In this document: in pieces, positions 46,001 to 58,736 of the stretch | How positions within the stretch are numbered: the first letter of the stretch is position 1 | Layout: each line of letters begins with the position of its first letter | NCBI RefSeq assembly: GCF_000350225.1 | Contig: NW_005179172.1 | Location: forward strand, 61,712-125,711 | Direction: 5' to 3' | From: Chondrus crispus | Lineage: Eukaryota > Rhodophyta > Florideophyceae > Gigartinales > Gigartinaceae | Length of the DNA stretch: 64,000 nt | Translations under genes and position numbers: made by a program | Notes under the pieces: model-generated | The model's input: only the letters and a program-made list of their open reading frames with translations | What the model was told of the DNA's origin: nothing | Databases searched by the model: none

Positions 46001-48107
46001 TGCCTTACTGCATTGCGAGTACCCAAGAAACATCGCTTCACGCGCTTGCAAGTCCAGCTTGCGGAGCTCTAATTTTGGAAGTGTATACCAACACTTTGAC
46101 CCAAATACTCGCAAATGGCCAACATTTGGAGTGGAATTCATCCAAATGTGGTGCACGGTTGTATTAACGGGCAAAGCGCGTGAAGTAACTCGATTGCGTA
46201 AATATACCGAAGTGGCAAGTGCCTCGGCCCAGAATCGCTTACTGACCTGTTTATGAGAAAGCATAGAGCGGACAAGATCAATCAAAGTTCGATTTAAACG
46301 TTCAGCAACACCGTTTTTTTCAGGAGTGTACGCCGTTGTGAGTTGGTGCTGCGTACCGTTTAAATCTAAATGCGACTTGAATTCCGTCGACAACTACTCT
46401 CCCCCTCGATCAGTGCGAAGCACCTTTACTTTGCGACCAGTGTGGGTTTGGGCCAACTTTTCGTACAACTTGTATTTTGCAAACGCCTCAGATTTATTTC
46501 TCATCGTGTACACAACAACCCAGTTCGAGTGATCATCTACAAATGTAATGAAGTATCTCGAGCCACCAACTGACTGTAATTCAAGTGGCCCGCAGACATC
46601 AGAATGTACCAAGTCAAGACAGTTCTGTGCTCGAGACGATGATCGCTGTTTTGGGATTACTGATCGCGTTGCTTTCCCAACACACACGCAGGACAAATGA
46701 GAGGGTGATTGTCAGACTTCGGATTCATTGCACTGATGACATCGCTTTGACGAACGTTGATGCGACTTACCACATTATTGTGAATCATTGATGCGATTCC
46801 TTGTACATTAACATGGGCCATGCGTTCATGTAGCGTCTGCAGGGTAACTACGTGAGCAGAAAAGGTTTCATTCATGACGTCAATTATGTACAAATCCTCA
46901 ACTTGGCTCGCTGTGGCAACTACAGTTGGTCCTGCAGTAACGCGGCATTTCTCATTTTCAAAAGACACTTGCAAACCCTTTGAGACCATTTGGCTAACAG
47001 ACAGTAGCGAGTATCCAAAATCAGGGACGTGCAAAACGTTTGACAATTTGCAAGGATGTGGACTACCGTTCACATTCAACATGAATTCTACCTCGCCGCG
47101 ACCAGCGACATTAGCTCTAGCCTTCGTACCCATCTCGACTGATCCAGATTGCATCTGTTCATACGTAACGAACAAAGAGCGATCAAACGTAATGTGAGCG
47201 CTGCAACCGGAATCGACAAGCCATGACCGTGCGTTTGCAGCCCTCTTTTCTGGAGTGGAAGTCGAAAGCAAGCAAGTAAAGTCACTCTCAGCAAAGGCAC
47301 CAGTGGAATTGTCATCTCGAGAAACGAATGCACTTGGCTTCAAGCCAGTGTTGCGTGACCGAAACCCATCTGGCGGCGCAGGTCGGCGCCCATTCACGTC
47401 CTTGCCCCAGCAACGCTCTGCAGTATGCCCATGTCTATTGCAATTCGTACATTTCATATCGCGTCGAATAGGCATACGATTGACAAGTGCAGGTGCATGT
47501 GGTGATGAAGCAGAAGCGATCTTCATGCTTTCTCGTTGTTCTTCTTGCAGCAGACGACTCTTCACAAACTCGAGTCCAAACACTTTATATCTTCATTGCC
47601 AAGTGCGTCAAGAGCAACAATCAAGTTATCGAATCGTGGAGGCAAGCCATTCAAGACAGCCATTGCAATTTCTTTATCGTCAATCTCAACACTCATTGAC
47701 TGCAATCTGGCAGGAAGTTGCTTCACACGATTGATGAACACGAGCACTTTCTCGGATGGGAGCATGGATACAGTGTAAAAGTCGGGACGAGCGGAAAGTT
47801 TGTTGAGCAAAGTATGACGCTCAAACACATTCAGAATTGCTTCCCATGTCTCTTTCGCACTGCTACACCCTCGCACATGTTGCAAGTAGTCATCAGAAAG
47901 CGTGAGTCCGATGACTGCCTTTGCTTTTGCGTCACCACGGATCCACTTTCTCCGGTCATCTGAGGTCGCATTCTCCGGTATATCATCAAAAACGTATTGA
48001 TCGACATCTCGGAGAGCAAGCAGTAGCTGGATTTTCTGCTTCCAGATGTAACAGTTAGATGCGGTCAGCTTCTCGATTCTGACCGATCCAGAGCTTTGGT
48101 CATCCAT

Positions 48108-49192
48108 TTCGCCGAATGGAAGTACCCTTCGAGTATACAAGGTCTTCTGTTCCGGGATCCCAAGCCGTTAACCGATAGTCAACACAATGGCAAGCCCACC
48201 CGTATAAGAAGTTTGTAGCGATTACTCGGAAACGTTCTTGGTGCTTGTTCCCGGCGGAGTGGAACAAGCGTATTCTTCTTAAAATGCCTTAGGGCGCTAC
48301 CCCTGTTTGTCGGCCAGTGCGGGTCTTTCGACTGTGAACTAAATCAAACGTGCCACGAGTAAGCACAACACTTTGCCTGTAGAGGAACGAGGACTTTTGG
48401 TCACTACCGCGAACGGTCCCTGCAACCGAAGTCGGCTTGTCCAAACTTGATAGGGTACTACCCCAATGAGGTTTCCCACAACACAAGAATGAAACTGCCT
48501 TCGTCGTACTCGTGTGATTCGTTCACAATCACGCCTAGGGTCACCCTCTTCCGTGCGAACTTAATCAAGGTACGCGACCTTATACACGTATAGTGAGAGG
48601 TTCAGTGTTTAGGCACGTATTCTCTTCACCCAGGGGACCGAAGTCGTACCTATAGGGCTAATACCGAGAGCGTTACCCACACCGCCGACGCACCTCCCGA
48701 AGGCAGAGTGCGGATCGACTAGACCAGTACACTGTGATCCTCCCCGAGGATCAGTGTTTCGTCTCTCGACGATTCTTGGTCGGACCCTCGCTCAAGTCAG
48801 ATTTCCAATGGCACAAGCCTTTCACCAAGAGCGAGGGTATCGGCAGCTACGACGATCACCGGCGTGATCGAAGGGCAGTCTTCTTGGATTGATATGGTAC
48901 GTTAGCGACTAGGGACTACACCCACAGCTCACACAACGATTGCCAAGACCAAGCTGCAACAGACACGAAGAAGATCCACCAAGTTGAAACGACAGCGGGT
49001 AGACGCAGACGAACGACCAAGATGATAACGACAGCAAGTGGACGGCGATAGAACAAAACGAACGGCGGCGGCGACGAAAACGGCGGCGGAAACGACAGCA
49101 GAAACCAAAACGAGAACGACAGCAGAAACAAACACGAAAACGGCAGCAGAAAGTGAGAACAAGCACTCACACAGCGGAACAATAACGTTGAA
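48108..49192 (-). other. C1 leader
   Basis: It contains the shared 50-nt block (48154-48203). The gag-proximal half is nearly the same as in family B. The half near the primer site differs from B and is again rich in TTC/TCG triplets (49050-49170). No gene is supported. Frames on both strands in 48909-49309 are low complexity. Confidence 0.72.
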
Positions 49193-49207
49193 CTGGGCCC
49201 ATAAACC
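49193..49207 (-). other. Primer-binding site of C1, with one extra base
   Basis: The minus strand reads GGTTTATGGGCCCAG, one T longer than in the other elements. The insertion falls within the tRNA match and should weaken priming. Confidence 0.75.
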
Positions 49208-50146
49208 TATTGGAAGGTCAGCGGGGCAAAGGGAAATCGGAGGACGGTTGATGAGGTGAAGTTGAAGGATTGGGTACCGATTTACTTTTGAGTCGCCAAC
49301 TTCTGGCACTACTTATACACTTCTGCAATCCTCTAGAACTCTACTACCAAACACTACGACACACATACTACAAATGTATTGGCTCTAACACATGTGCCCG
49401 TCTTGCTACTCAGCCAAACTGGCGATGGCCCAACAAACATAACAGAAAACCGCCTTACGAATTACCACTGTCATGACGGAGAAATTAGTAAGGCAGTACA
49501 ACAAAGCACAGCAAAGCACAAATTCCCTTACTATTCCAAATCCAGCGTGGCACAAATTCGTAAGGCACGTTTACAGCTCACACGTTGCCTTACGAATTCA
49601 AATCAATCCTGCGAGGACTGTTTACAGCGCACACGTTGCCTTATGAATCTGAATCTCTCGTGAGGTCCTGTCCACTGTCAATTACAACAGTGCACATTTT
49701 GCCTTACGAATTCAAAACTCGCGCAACGATATCTTTGTGTCCTGCTGTACCCGTGCTGCACTCCATGGACGCTGTAAACCTTTGGCACGTGCCAGGCACC
49801 CGCCACCAAGGTTCTACACTTTCTCTATAAGACTGCAGGCGTACTGTACGGGTCCGACAGTGTAATGAGGACATGTGTCCATGTCATACACGTGTCAGGC
49901 GGAGAAGATGAAACATGCTCAGATTGTACTGTACAGTGCAACCGTGTACATATTTCACACGTGTACAGGTTGAAAACCAAACTTGCTCCTGAAGTACTGT
50001 AGAGTGCAACCGTGTACAGAAATCACACGTGTACACGTTGAAAATCAAACTTGCTCAGCTCATCACGCGGAGTGTTTTGCTTTTACACGTGTCATACCTG
50101 TCGTTGTGTGTCATGCATATCGGCATGTGGTCCTAGAATTACAACA
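49208..50146 (-). repeat. 5' LTR of C1 (LTR-C)
   Basis: This 939-bp LTR has the unusual U5 end CTTCCAATA, closer to LTR-B and LTR-D than to CTACCATTA. Its outer end (ATTACAACA, 50146) is joined directly to inverted C-family leader at 50147. Confidence 0.92.
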
Positions 50147-52811
50147 GGTCGCGTACCTTGATTAAGTTCGCACGGAAGAGGGTGACCCTAGGCGTGATTG
50201 TGAACGAATCACACGAGTACGACGAAGGCAGTTTCATTCTTGTGTTGTGGGAAACCTCATTGGGGTAGTACCCTATCAAGTTTGGACAAGCCGACTTCGG
50301 TTGCAGGGACCGTTCGCGGTAGTGACCAAAAGTCCTCGTTCCTCTACAGGCAAAGTGTTGTGCTTACTCGTGGCACGTTTGATTTAGTTCACAGTCGAAA
50401 GACCCGCACTGGCCGACAAACAGGGGTAGCGCCCTAAGGCATTTTAAGAAGAATACGCTTGTTCCACTCCGCCGGGAACAAGCACCAAGAACGTTTCCGA
50501 GTAATCGCTACAAACTTCTTATACGGGTGGGCTTGCCATTGTGTTGACTATCGGTTAACGGCTTGGGATCCCGGAACAGAAGACCTTGTATACTCGAAGG
50601 GTACTTCCATTCGGCGAAATGGATGACCAAAGCTCTGGATCGGTCAGAATCGAGAAGCTGACCGCATCTAACTGTTACATCTGGAAGCAGAAAATCCAGC
50701 TACTGCTTGCTCTCCGAGATGTCGATCAATACGTTTTTGATGATATACCGGAGAATGCGACCTCAGATGACCGGAGAAAGTGGATCCGTGGTGACGCAAA
50801 AGCAAAGGCAGTCATCGGACTCACGCTTTCTGATGACTACTTGCAACATGTGCGAGGGTGTAGCAGTGCGAAAGAGACATGGGAAGCAATTCTGAATGTG
50901 TTTGAGCGTCATACTTTGCTCAACAAACTTTCCGCTCGTCCCGACTTTTACACTGTATCCATGCTCCCATCCGAGAAAGTGCTCGTGTTCATCAATCGTG
51001 TGAAGCAACTTCCTGCCAGATTGCAGTCAATGAGTGTTGAGATTGACGATAAAGAAATTGCAATGGCTGTCTTGAATGGCTTGCCTCCACGATTCGATAA
51101 CTTGATTGTTGCTCTTGACGCACTTGGCAATGAAGATATAAAGTGTTTGGACTCGAGTTTGTGAAGAGTCGTCTGCTGCAAGAAGAACAACGAGAAAGCA
51201 TGAAGATCGCTTCTGCTTCATCACCACATGCACCTGCACTTGTCAATCGTATGCCTATTCGACGCGATATGAAATGTACGAATTGCAATAGACATGAGCA
51301 TACTGCAGAGCGTTGCTGGGGCAAGGACGTGAATGGGCGCCGACCTGCGCCGCCAGATGGGTTTCGGTCACGCAACACTGGCTTGAAGCCAAGTGCATTC
51401 GTTTCTCGAGATGACAATTCCACTGGTGCCTTTGCTGAGAGTGACTTTACTTGCTTGCTTTCGACTTCCACTCCAGAAAAGAGGGCTGCAAACGCACGGT
51501 CATGGCTTGTCGATTCCGGTTGCAGCGCTCACATTACGTTTGATCGCTCTTTGTTCGTTACGTATGAACAGATGCAATCTGGATCAGTCGAGATGGGTAC
51601 GAAGGCTAGAGCTAATGTCGCTGGTCGCGGCGAGGTAGAATTCATGTTGAATGTGAACGGTAGTACACATCCTTGCAAATTTTCAAACGTTTTGCACGTC
51701 CCTGATTTTGGATACTCGCTACTGTCTGTTAGCCAAATGGTCTCAAAGGGTTTGCAAGTGTCTTTTGAAAATGAGAAATGCCGCGTTACTGCAGGACCAA
51801 CTGTAGTTGCCACAGCGAGCCAAGTTGGGGATTTGTACATACTTGACGTCATGAATGAAACCTTTTCTGCTCACGTAGTTACCCTGCAGACGCTACATGA
51901 ACGCATGGCCCATGTTAATGTACAAGGAATCGCATCAATGATTCACAATAATGTGGTAAGTCGCATCAACGTTCGTCAAAGCGATGTGATGAGTGCAATG
52001 AATCCGAAGTCTGACAATCACTCTCCCATTTGTCCTGCGTGTGTGTTTGGCAAAGCAACGCGATCAGTAATCCCAAAACAGCGATCATCGTCTCGAGCAC
52101 AGAACTGTCTTGACTTGGTACATTCTGATGTCTGCGGGCCACTTGAAGTACAGTCCATTGGTGGTTCGAGATACTTCATTACATTTGTAGATGATCACTC
52201 GAACTGGGTAGTTGTGTACACGATGAGAAATAAATCTGAGGCGTTTGCAAAATACAAGTTGTATGAAAAGTTGGCCCAAACCCACACTGGTCGCAAAGTA
52301 GAGGTGCTTCGCACTGATCGAGGGGGAGAGTAGTTGTCCACGGAATTCAAGTCGTATTTAGATTTAAGCGGTACGCAGCACCAACTCACAACGGCGTACA
52401 CTCCTGAACAAAACGGTGTTGCTGAACGTTTAAATCGAACTTTGATTGATCTTGTCCGCTCTATGCTTTCTCATAAACAGGTCAGTAAGCGATTCTGGGC
52501 CGAGGCTCTTGCCACTTCGGTATATGTACGTAATCGAGTTACTTCACGCGCTTTGCCCGTTAATACAACTCCGCACCACATTTGGATGAATTCCACTCCA
52601 AATGTTGGCCATTTGCGAGTATTTGGGTCAAAATGTTCGTATACATTACCAAAATTAGAGCTCCGCAAGCTGGACTTGCGAGCGCGTGAAGCGATGTTTC
52701 TTGGGTATTCGCAATGCAGTAAGGCATACAAACTTTGGGACGGAGAGTTGAATAAAATTGTTGTGTCACGGGATGTCAAGTTTGATGAATCGACATGTGG
52801 GATGCATGACA
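50147..52811 (+). mobile_element. C2, inverted partial copy of C1
   Basis: C2 begins inside the leader with no LTR or primer site and ends in pol where a scrap of LTR-A starts. It matches 44660-48579 of C1 in reverse once the solo LTR-A there is removed (about 2.66 kb in each arm, 1.57 kb between). Both arms share the 2-nt insertion GATATAAAG, the RPDFYTVS change and the integrase TAG. They differ by scattered substitutions and by the 1-nt deletion in C1. Confidence 0.9.
50619..52811 (+). pseudogene. C2 gag-pol fragment (Gag to end of integrase)
   Basis: ATG at 50619. A 2-nt insertion at about 51137-51142 breaks the frame before the zinc knuckle, which here reads CTNCNRHEHTAERC. Protease DSGCSAH, the HHCC module and integrase follow. 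TAG is at 52331-52333, right after RTDRGGE. The frame then stays open past QNGVAER to 52811, where RT is missing. It is non-functional. Confidence 0.92.
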
Positions 52812-52972
52812 TAATGGTAGGTTCGGAGGGCTAAGGGAAAGAAGGAGGGCAGGTTGATGTGTGTGAGTGAAGGAGTTGGTACCGAGGTTTACTTGGAGCC
52901 GTCTTTCGGCGATACTTATACACTTTGAGTGTTACACTATCCCACCACTTTGGCACCTGGTAAACCGTACTC
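52812..52972 (-). repeat. LTR-A fragment (161 bp)
   Basis: This is the U5/R end of an LTR-A on the minus strand, TAATGGTAGG to ...CCGTACTC. It is cut by the 3' LTR of C3. The rest of this LTR is absent from the far side of C3, so it was deleted there. Confidence 0.88.
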
Positions 52973-53911
52973 TAATGGTAGGTCAGCGGGGCGAAGGGGA
53001 TTCGAAGGACGGTTGATGAGGTGAAGTTGAAGGATTGGGTACCGATTTACTTCGAGTCGGCAACTTCTGGCGCTACTTATACACTTCTGCAATCTTCTAA
53101 AACTCTACTACCAAACACTACGACACACATACTACAAATGTATTGGCTCTAACACATGTGCCCGTCTTACTACTGAGCCAAACTGGCGATGGCCCTACAA
53201 ACATAACAGAAAACCGCCTTACGAATTACCACTGTCATGACAGAGAAATTAGTAAGGCAGTACAACAAAGCACAGCAAAGCACAAATTCCCTTACTATTC
53301 CAAATCCAGCGTGGCACAAATTCGTAAGGCACGTTTACAGCTCACACGTTGCCTTACGAATTCAAATCAATCCTGCGAGGACTGTTTACAGCGCACACGT
53401 TGCCTTATGAATCTGAATCTCTCGTGAGGTCCTGTCCACTGTCAATTACAACAGTGCACATTTTGCCTTACGAATTCAAAACTCGCGCAACGAAATCTTT
53501 GTGTCCTGCTGTACCCGTGCTGCACTCCATGGACGCCGTAAACCTTTGGCACGTGCCAGGCACCCGCCACCAAGGTTCTACGCTTTGTCTGTAAGACTGC
53601 AGGCGTACTGTACGGGTCCGACAGTGTAATGAGGACATGTGTCAATGTCATACACGTGTCGGGCGAAGAAAATGAAACATGCTCAGATTGTACTGTACAG
53701 TGCAACCGTGTACATATTTCACACGTGTACAGGTTGAAAACCAAACTTGCTCCTGAAGTACTGTAGAGTGCAACCGTGTACAGAAATCACACGTGTGCAC
53801 GTTGAAAATCAAACTTGCTCAGCTCGTCACGCGGAGTGTTTTAGATTTTACACGTGTCATTCCTGTCGTTGTGTGTCATGCATATCAGCATGTGGTCGTA
53901 GAATTACAACA
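52973..53911 (-). repeat. 3' LTR of C3
   Basis: This 939-bp LTR reads TGTTGTAATT to CTACCATTA on the minus strand. It is inserted in an LTR-A. An intact polypurine tract is at 53912-53922. Confidence 0.93.
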
Positions 53912-53922
53912 CTCCCCCTCGA

Positions 53923-56900
53923 TCACAAGCTTTTACTAGATGTAGCTACTGCAGGCCCTATAAGTTCTACAAACTTCTGGAACAGAACTCGCGCAAGTGC
54001 TTTCGTCAAGATATCTGCAGGCATGGAAGTGGTCGGGCAATGTGACAAAGAAATGACGTTCCTCTTAATTGCATCTCGTACATAGTGGTATTTCACATCA
54101 ACATGTTTGTTACGACGGTTGACCGATTCATTCTGTGCATACGAAATAGTCCCTGCATTGTCACACCCCATCACAATTGTGGGATCAGAATCAAGTCCAA
54201 GGACATCAGCAACCACTTGACGCAACCAAGTCGCCTCCTTACACGCTTCACATAATGCAATGTACTCAGCTTCACACGTCGAAGTTGCAACCACAGTCTG
54301 TTTCCGGGAACTCCAACTGATCGCTCCACCGCAGAACTTGAAAACATATCCGCTGGTCGACTTGCGAGAGTCTGAACAACCGGCCCAGTCAGCATCACTG
54401 AAGCCGAACAACTCCGGCGATTTGGATTTATTGTCAAACACGATTCCTAAGTTTCGAGTCCCTTGCACGTATCGCATTACCCGTTTCACACCTGCCCAGT
54501 GTGACTCACATGGGTTGGCAGAATGTTGAGAAAGCTTTCCAATCGCATATGCCAAGTCTGGACGAGTGCCAACCATCAAGTACATCAGGGATCCCACTGC
54601 CTCACGATACGGTACATTTGTTTCGGAGTCGTTTTCGGTTGAAATCGTGGTTGTGTGACCTTGTTCCATTGGAGTCAGAGAGGGGTTACACGTTGACATT
54701 CGAAAACGCTCAAGCACTTTTGATGCATACTTAGTTTGAGTGAGACTCAATGTCTTGGCGGTGCGATCCCTTTGAATTTCAAGACCAATGCACACTTTTG
54801 CTTCACCAAGGTCTTTCATCTCAAACCGTTTACTAAGCTCCCCCTTCATCCATTTGATGGCACCGATATCACTACCAGCGAGTAACAAGTCATCGACATA
54901 AAGTGCAATCAGCATGATAGTGTTACCGATGCGTTTAATGTAGAGACAAGGATCACTACGCGAAATCTGGAATCCCAATTCACCAATTAAGAAATCATCC
55001 ACTTTGGCATGCCATTGACGATGTGCTTGTTTAAGACCGTAAAGTGCTTTCAAAAGTTTGCACACGTGATCACTTTTGCCTTTGTCAATGCACCCTTCGG
55101 GTTGCTCCATGTAGATGTCTTCATCCAAGTCGCCGTTCAAAAACGCAGTCACGACATCCATCTGATGAAGTTCGAGGTCATAATGAGCAACTAAGGCAAG
55201 AAGTAGACGAATAGTGGTAAACTTTATGACAGGGGCATATGTCTCAGTATAGTCAAGACCTTGCACTTGCTGGAATCCACGAGCAACAAGTCTGGCTTTT
55301 GCACTTTCAACTATATTGCCATTTGCATCAGGCAGTTGCTTGACATTGAAAACCCATCGAGATGTCAACATGTTTGACGCCTCAGATCGAGGAACAAGTT
55401 TCCAAGTCCGATTCTTGGTCTGCGAGGCAAGTTCTTTGTCAATGCCGGTCTGCCAAAATGCAGCTCTAGGACCGTTGGTTGCCTGGTTGAAAGTCTTGGG
55501 ACCTTCAATAGCGACATGCGCATGTGAAAGAATAGCAGCTGCAAAGTTGCTCCTCCACCATGATCCAGGAGGTCTGCTGACTCGAGACGATCTTCGCACA
55601 GCTGGAGTCGGAGTTGGAGGGGTGACATTCGGAGTTTCGACGGCAGTTGGTACATCATCTTCATCTTCATCATTCTCACTTACAGAATGAGCACCATCGT
55701 TTTCAAGAATCTCCTCCGAAACTTCATCCTCTTCAGAACCGACTTCATCCGTATTTGGGGTATCAGCTGTATTCCCATTGTCGCCATCGAGCAGTACAAC
55801 GTCAACATCAGAGTTGATTGAATCACTTTCGTGTGCAGGAATGTCATGCATACCACATGTCGATTCATCAAACTTGACATCCCGTGACACAACAATTTTA
55901 TTCAACTCTCCGTCCCAAAGTTTGTATGCCTTACTGCATTGCGAGTACCCAAGAAACATCGCTTCACGCGCTCGCAAGTCCAGCTTACGGAGCTCTAATT
56001 TTGGTAATGTATACCAACACTTTGACCCAAATACTCGCAAATGGCCAACATTTGGAGTGGAATTCATCCAAATGTGGTGCGGAGTTGTATTAACGGGCAA
56101 AGCGCGTGAAGTAACTCGATTACGTACATATACCGAAGTGGCAAGAGCCTCGGCCCAGAATCGCTTACTGACCTGTTTATGAGAAAGCATAGAGCGGACA
56201 AGATCAATCAAAGTTCGATTTAAACGTTCAGCAACACCGTTTTGTTCAGGGGTGTACGCCGTTGTGAGTTGGTGCTGCGTACCGTTTAAATCTAAATGCG
56301 ACTTGAATTCCGTCGACAACTACTCTCCCCCTCGATCAGTGCGAAGCACCTTTACTTTGCCACCAGTGTGGGTTTGAGCCAACTTTTCATACAACTTGTA
56401 TTTTGCAAACGCCTCAGATTTATTTCTCATCGTGTACACAACTACCCAGTTCGAGTGATCATCTACAAATGTAATGAAGTATCTCGAACCACCAATGGAC
56501 TGTACTTCAAGTGGCCCGCAGACATCAGAATGTACCAAGTCAAGACAGTTCTGTGCTCGAGACGATGATCGCTGTTTTGGGATTACTGATCGCGTTGCTT
56601 TGCCAAACACACACGCAGGACAAATGGGAGAGTGATTGTCAGACTTCGGATTCATTGCACTCATCACATCGCTTTGACGAACGTTGATGCGACTTACCAC
56701 ATTATTGTGAATCATTGATGCGATTCCTTGTACATTAACATGGGCCATGCGTTCATGTAGCGTCTGCAGGGTAACTACGTGAGTAGAAAAGGTTTCATTC
56801 ATGACGTCAATTATGTACAAATCCCCAACTTGACTCGCTGTGGCAACTACAGTTGGTCCTGCAGTAACGCGGCATTTTTCATTTTCAAAAGACACTTGCA

Positions 56901-58736
56901 AACCCTCTGAAACCATTTGGCTAACAGACAGTAGCGAGTATCCAAAATCAGGGACATGCAAAACGTTTGACAATTTGCAAGGATGTGGACTACCGTTCAC
57001 ATTCAACATGAATTCTACCTCGCCGCGACCAGCGACATTAGCTCTAGCCTTCGTGCCCATCTCGACTGATCTAGATTGCATCTGTTCATACGTAACGAAC
57101 AAATAGCGATCAAACGTAATGTGAGCGCTGCAACCGGAATCGACAAGCCATGACCTTGCGTTTGCAGCCCTCTTTTCTGGAGTGGAAGTCGAAAGCAAGC
57201 AAGTAAAGTCACTCTCAGCAAAGGCACCAGTGGAATTGTCATCTCGAGAAACGAATGCACTTGGCTTCAAGCCAGTGTTGCGTGACCGAAACCCATCTGG
57301 CGGCGCAGGTCGGCGCCCATTCACGTCCTTGCCCCAGCAACGCTCTGCAGCATGCCCATGTCTATTGCAATTCGTACATTTCATATCGCGTCGAATAGGC
57401 ATACGACTGACAAGTGCAGGTGCATGTGGTGATAAAGGAGAAGCGGTCTTCATGCTTTCTCGTTGCTCTTCTTGCAGCAGACGACTCTTCACAAACTCGA
57501 GTCCAAACACTTTATCTTCATTGCCAAGTGCGTCAAGAGCAACAACCAAGTTATCGAATCGTGGAGGCAAGCCATTCAAGACAGCCATTGCAATTTCTTT
57601 ATCGTCAATCTCAACACTCATTGACTGCAATCTGGCAGGAAGTTGCTTCACACGATTGTTGAACACGAGCACTTTCTCGGATGGGAGCATGGATACAGTG
57701 TAAAAGTCGCGACGGGCGGCAAGTTTGTTGAGCAAAGTATGACGCTCAAACACATTCAGAATTGCTTCCCATGTCTCATCCGCACTGCTACACCCTCGCA
57801 CATGTTGCAAGTAGTCATCAGAAAGCGTGAGTCCGATGACTGCCTTTGCTTTTGCGTCACCACGAATCCACTTTCTCCGGTCATCTGAGGTCGCATTTGT
57901 TGGAAATCTTCGACCACATGCTAAGCTACAAGCCTGGACAGATATTACACGTGTACGTCGACGAAACCTAAAATGCTTGCAAGAGCATTCTCAGGATGTT
58001 TGGTCTTCAACGTGGACACGTGTCATATTTGTACACGGTTGCACTTTCCTATCATTTCCGAGCATGTTTCAATTTTGGTGTTGACACGTGTAAGTTATGT
58101 ACCTCGTGGCACTCTACAGTCCATTCTGAACATGTTTCATTTTTCTCGATTTGACATGTGTGTGACACGTATGACATTTGTCCTACACGTGTATGACACG
58201 TATGACGTATGTGCCACAGTGGTTATTAATCGTATTGTAAAATCTGTAATCTACAGTACAGTACATTCAGATATTATTGACTCTCAAACGGTCCCAAATT
58301 ATTAGCAAGAGAGAGTACAAGTAGGAATGTCATTTGAATATCAACCGAGAGTGGAAGTAGGAGAGTCACTTGATTATCAACCGAGAGTGCAACAGGGAGA
58401 GTCACTTGATTATCAACGAGTGCAAGAAGGAGAGTCACGTGACCAGCCCTAATGGCTCGTATTGTATGTAGTTCGAAGAGTATAAGTAGCGCCAATAGTT
58501 GGCGACCAAGAGTAAAATGGTATCAACTTCTTTTCCCGTCAACCACCAGCAACCTTCAACCATCCTTCTTCCCTCTGCCCCGCTGACCTTTCTATAGCAT
58601 TCTCCGGGATATCATCAAAAACGTATTGATCGACATCTCGGAGAGCAAGCAGTAGCTGGATTTTCTGCTTCCAGATGTAAAAGTTAGATGCGGTCAGCTT
58701 CTCGATTCTGACCGATCCAGAGCTTTGGTCATCCAT
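53923..58736 (-). pseudogene. C3 Gag-Pol polyprotein, open except for a TAG at codon 571 and a solo LTR-B
   Basis: ATG at 58736 (MDDQSSGS), then 58736-58602 joined to 57897-53923 once LTR-B and one GCATT are removed. TAG at 56320-56322 is codon 571, in the tyrosine position of RTDRGGEY, between the second Asp and the Glu of the integrase triad. The frame is otherwise open to the TGA at 53923-53925. It has Gag, the zinc knuckle (CTNCNRHGHAAERC), protease DSGCSAH, RT NGDL and YVDD, and RNase H SDADW and DNAG. Without readthrough the product would stop inside integrase and lack RT. The same TAG is in C1 and C2. Confidence 0.93.
57898..58596 (+). repeat. Solo LTR-B in C3 gag
   Basis: This 699-bp LTR is flanked by GCATT (57893-57897 and 58597-58601). 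It has three modules and the extra 33-bp ACACGTGT segment also seen in B2. Confidence 0.94.

Larger units (their letters stand above)
2389..48107 (-). pseudogene. C1 Gag-Pol polyprotein, broken and split into six pieces
   Basis: This is a copia-type polyprotein on the minus strand, start ATG at 48107 (MDDQSSGS) and stop TGA at 2389-2391. The pieces in gene order are 48107-46001, 44749-44059, 43228-43080, 28219-27390, 3996-3809 and 2557-2389, counting one copy of each duplication. Visible parts are the Gag WKQKIQLLLALRD segment, the zinc knuckle CTNCNRHGHTAERC, the protease DSG motif, the integrase core, RT with YVDD, and RNase H. Besides the insertions there is a 2-nt insertion near 47588 and a 1-nt deletion near 46678 that breaks the GKATRS region. 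An in-frame TAG at 46394-46396 follows the second integrase Asp (RTDRGGE). The glutamine of the integrase QNGVAER motif is a lysine here. The gene cannot make a working protein. Confidence 0.93.
1440..50146 (-). mobile_element. C1, family C copia-type retrotransposon, outermost element of the stack
   Basis: C1 lies on the minus strand. Its 3' LTR is 1440-2377 and its 5' LTR is 49208-50146. Its gene is split by five later insertions, and each junction rejoins exactly once one copy of the 5-bp duplication is removed: GGTAT (2553-2557/3809-3813), CCTCA (3992-3996/27390-27394), AATGC (28215-28219/43075-43079), CATAT (43224-43228/44054-44058) and TGCCT (44745-44749/46001-46005). C1 has no matching target duplication of its own: TACCG lies left and GGTCG right. 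The right flank is inverted C-family leader, so at least one end is rearranged. Confidence 0.9.

Noticed and set aside
52334-52834. Separate small gene downstream of the TAG in C2
   Set aside because: It is the continuation of integrase after the nonsense codon and ends in an LTR-A scrap.
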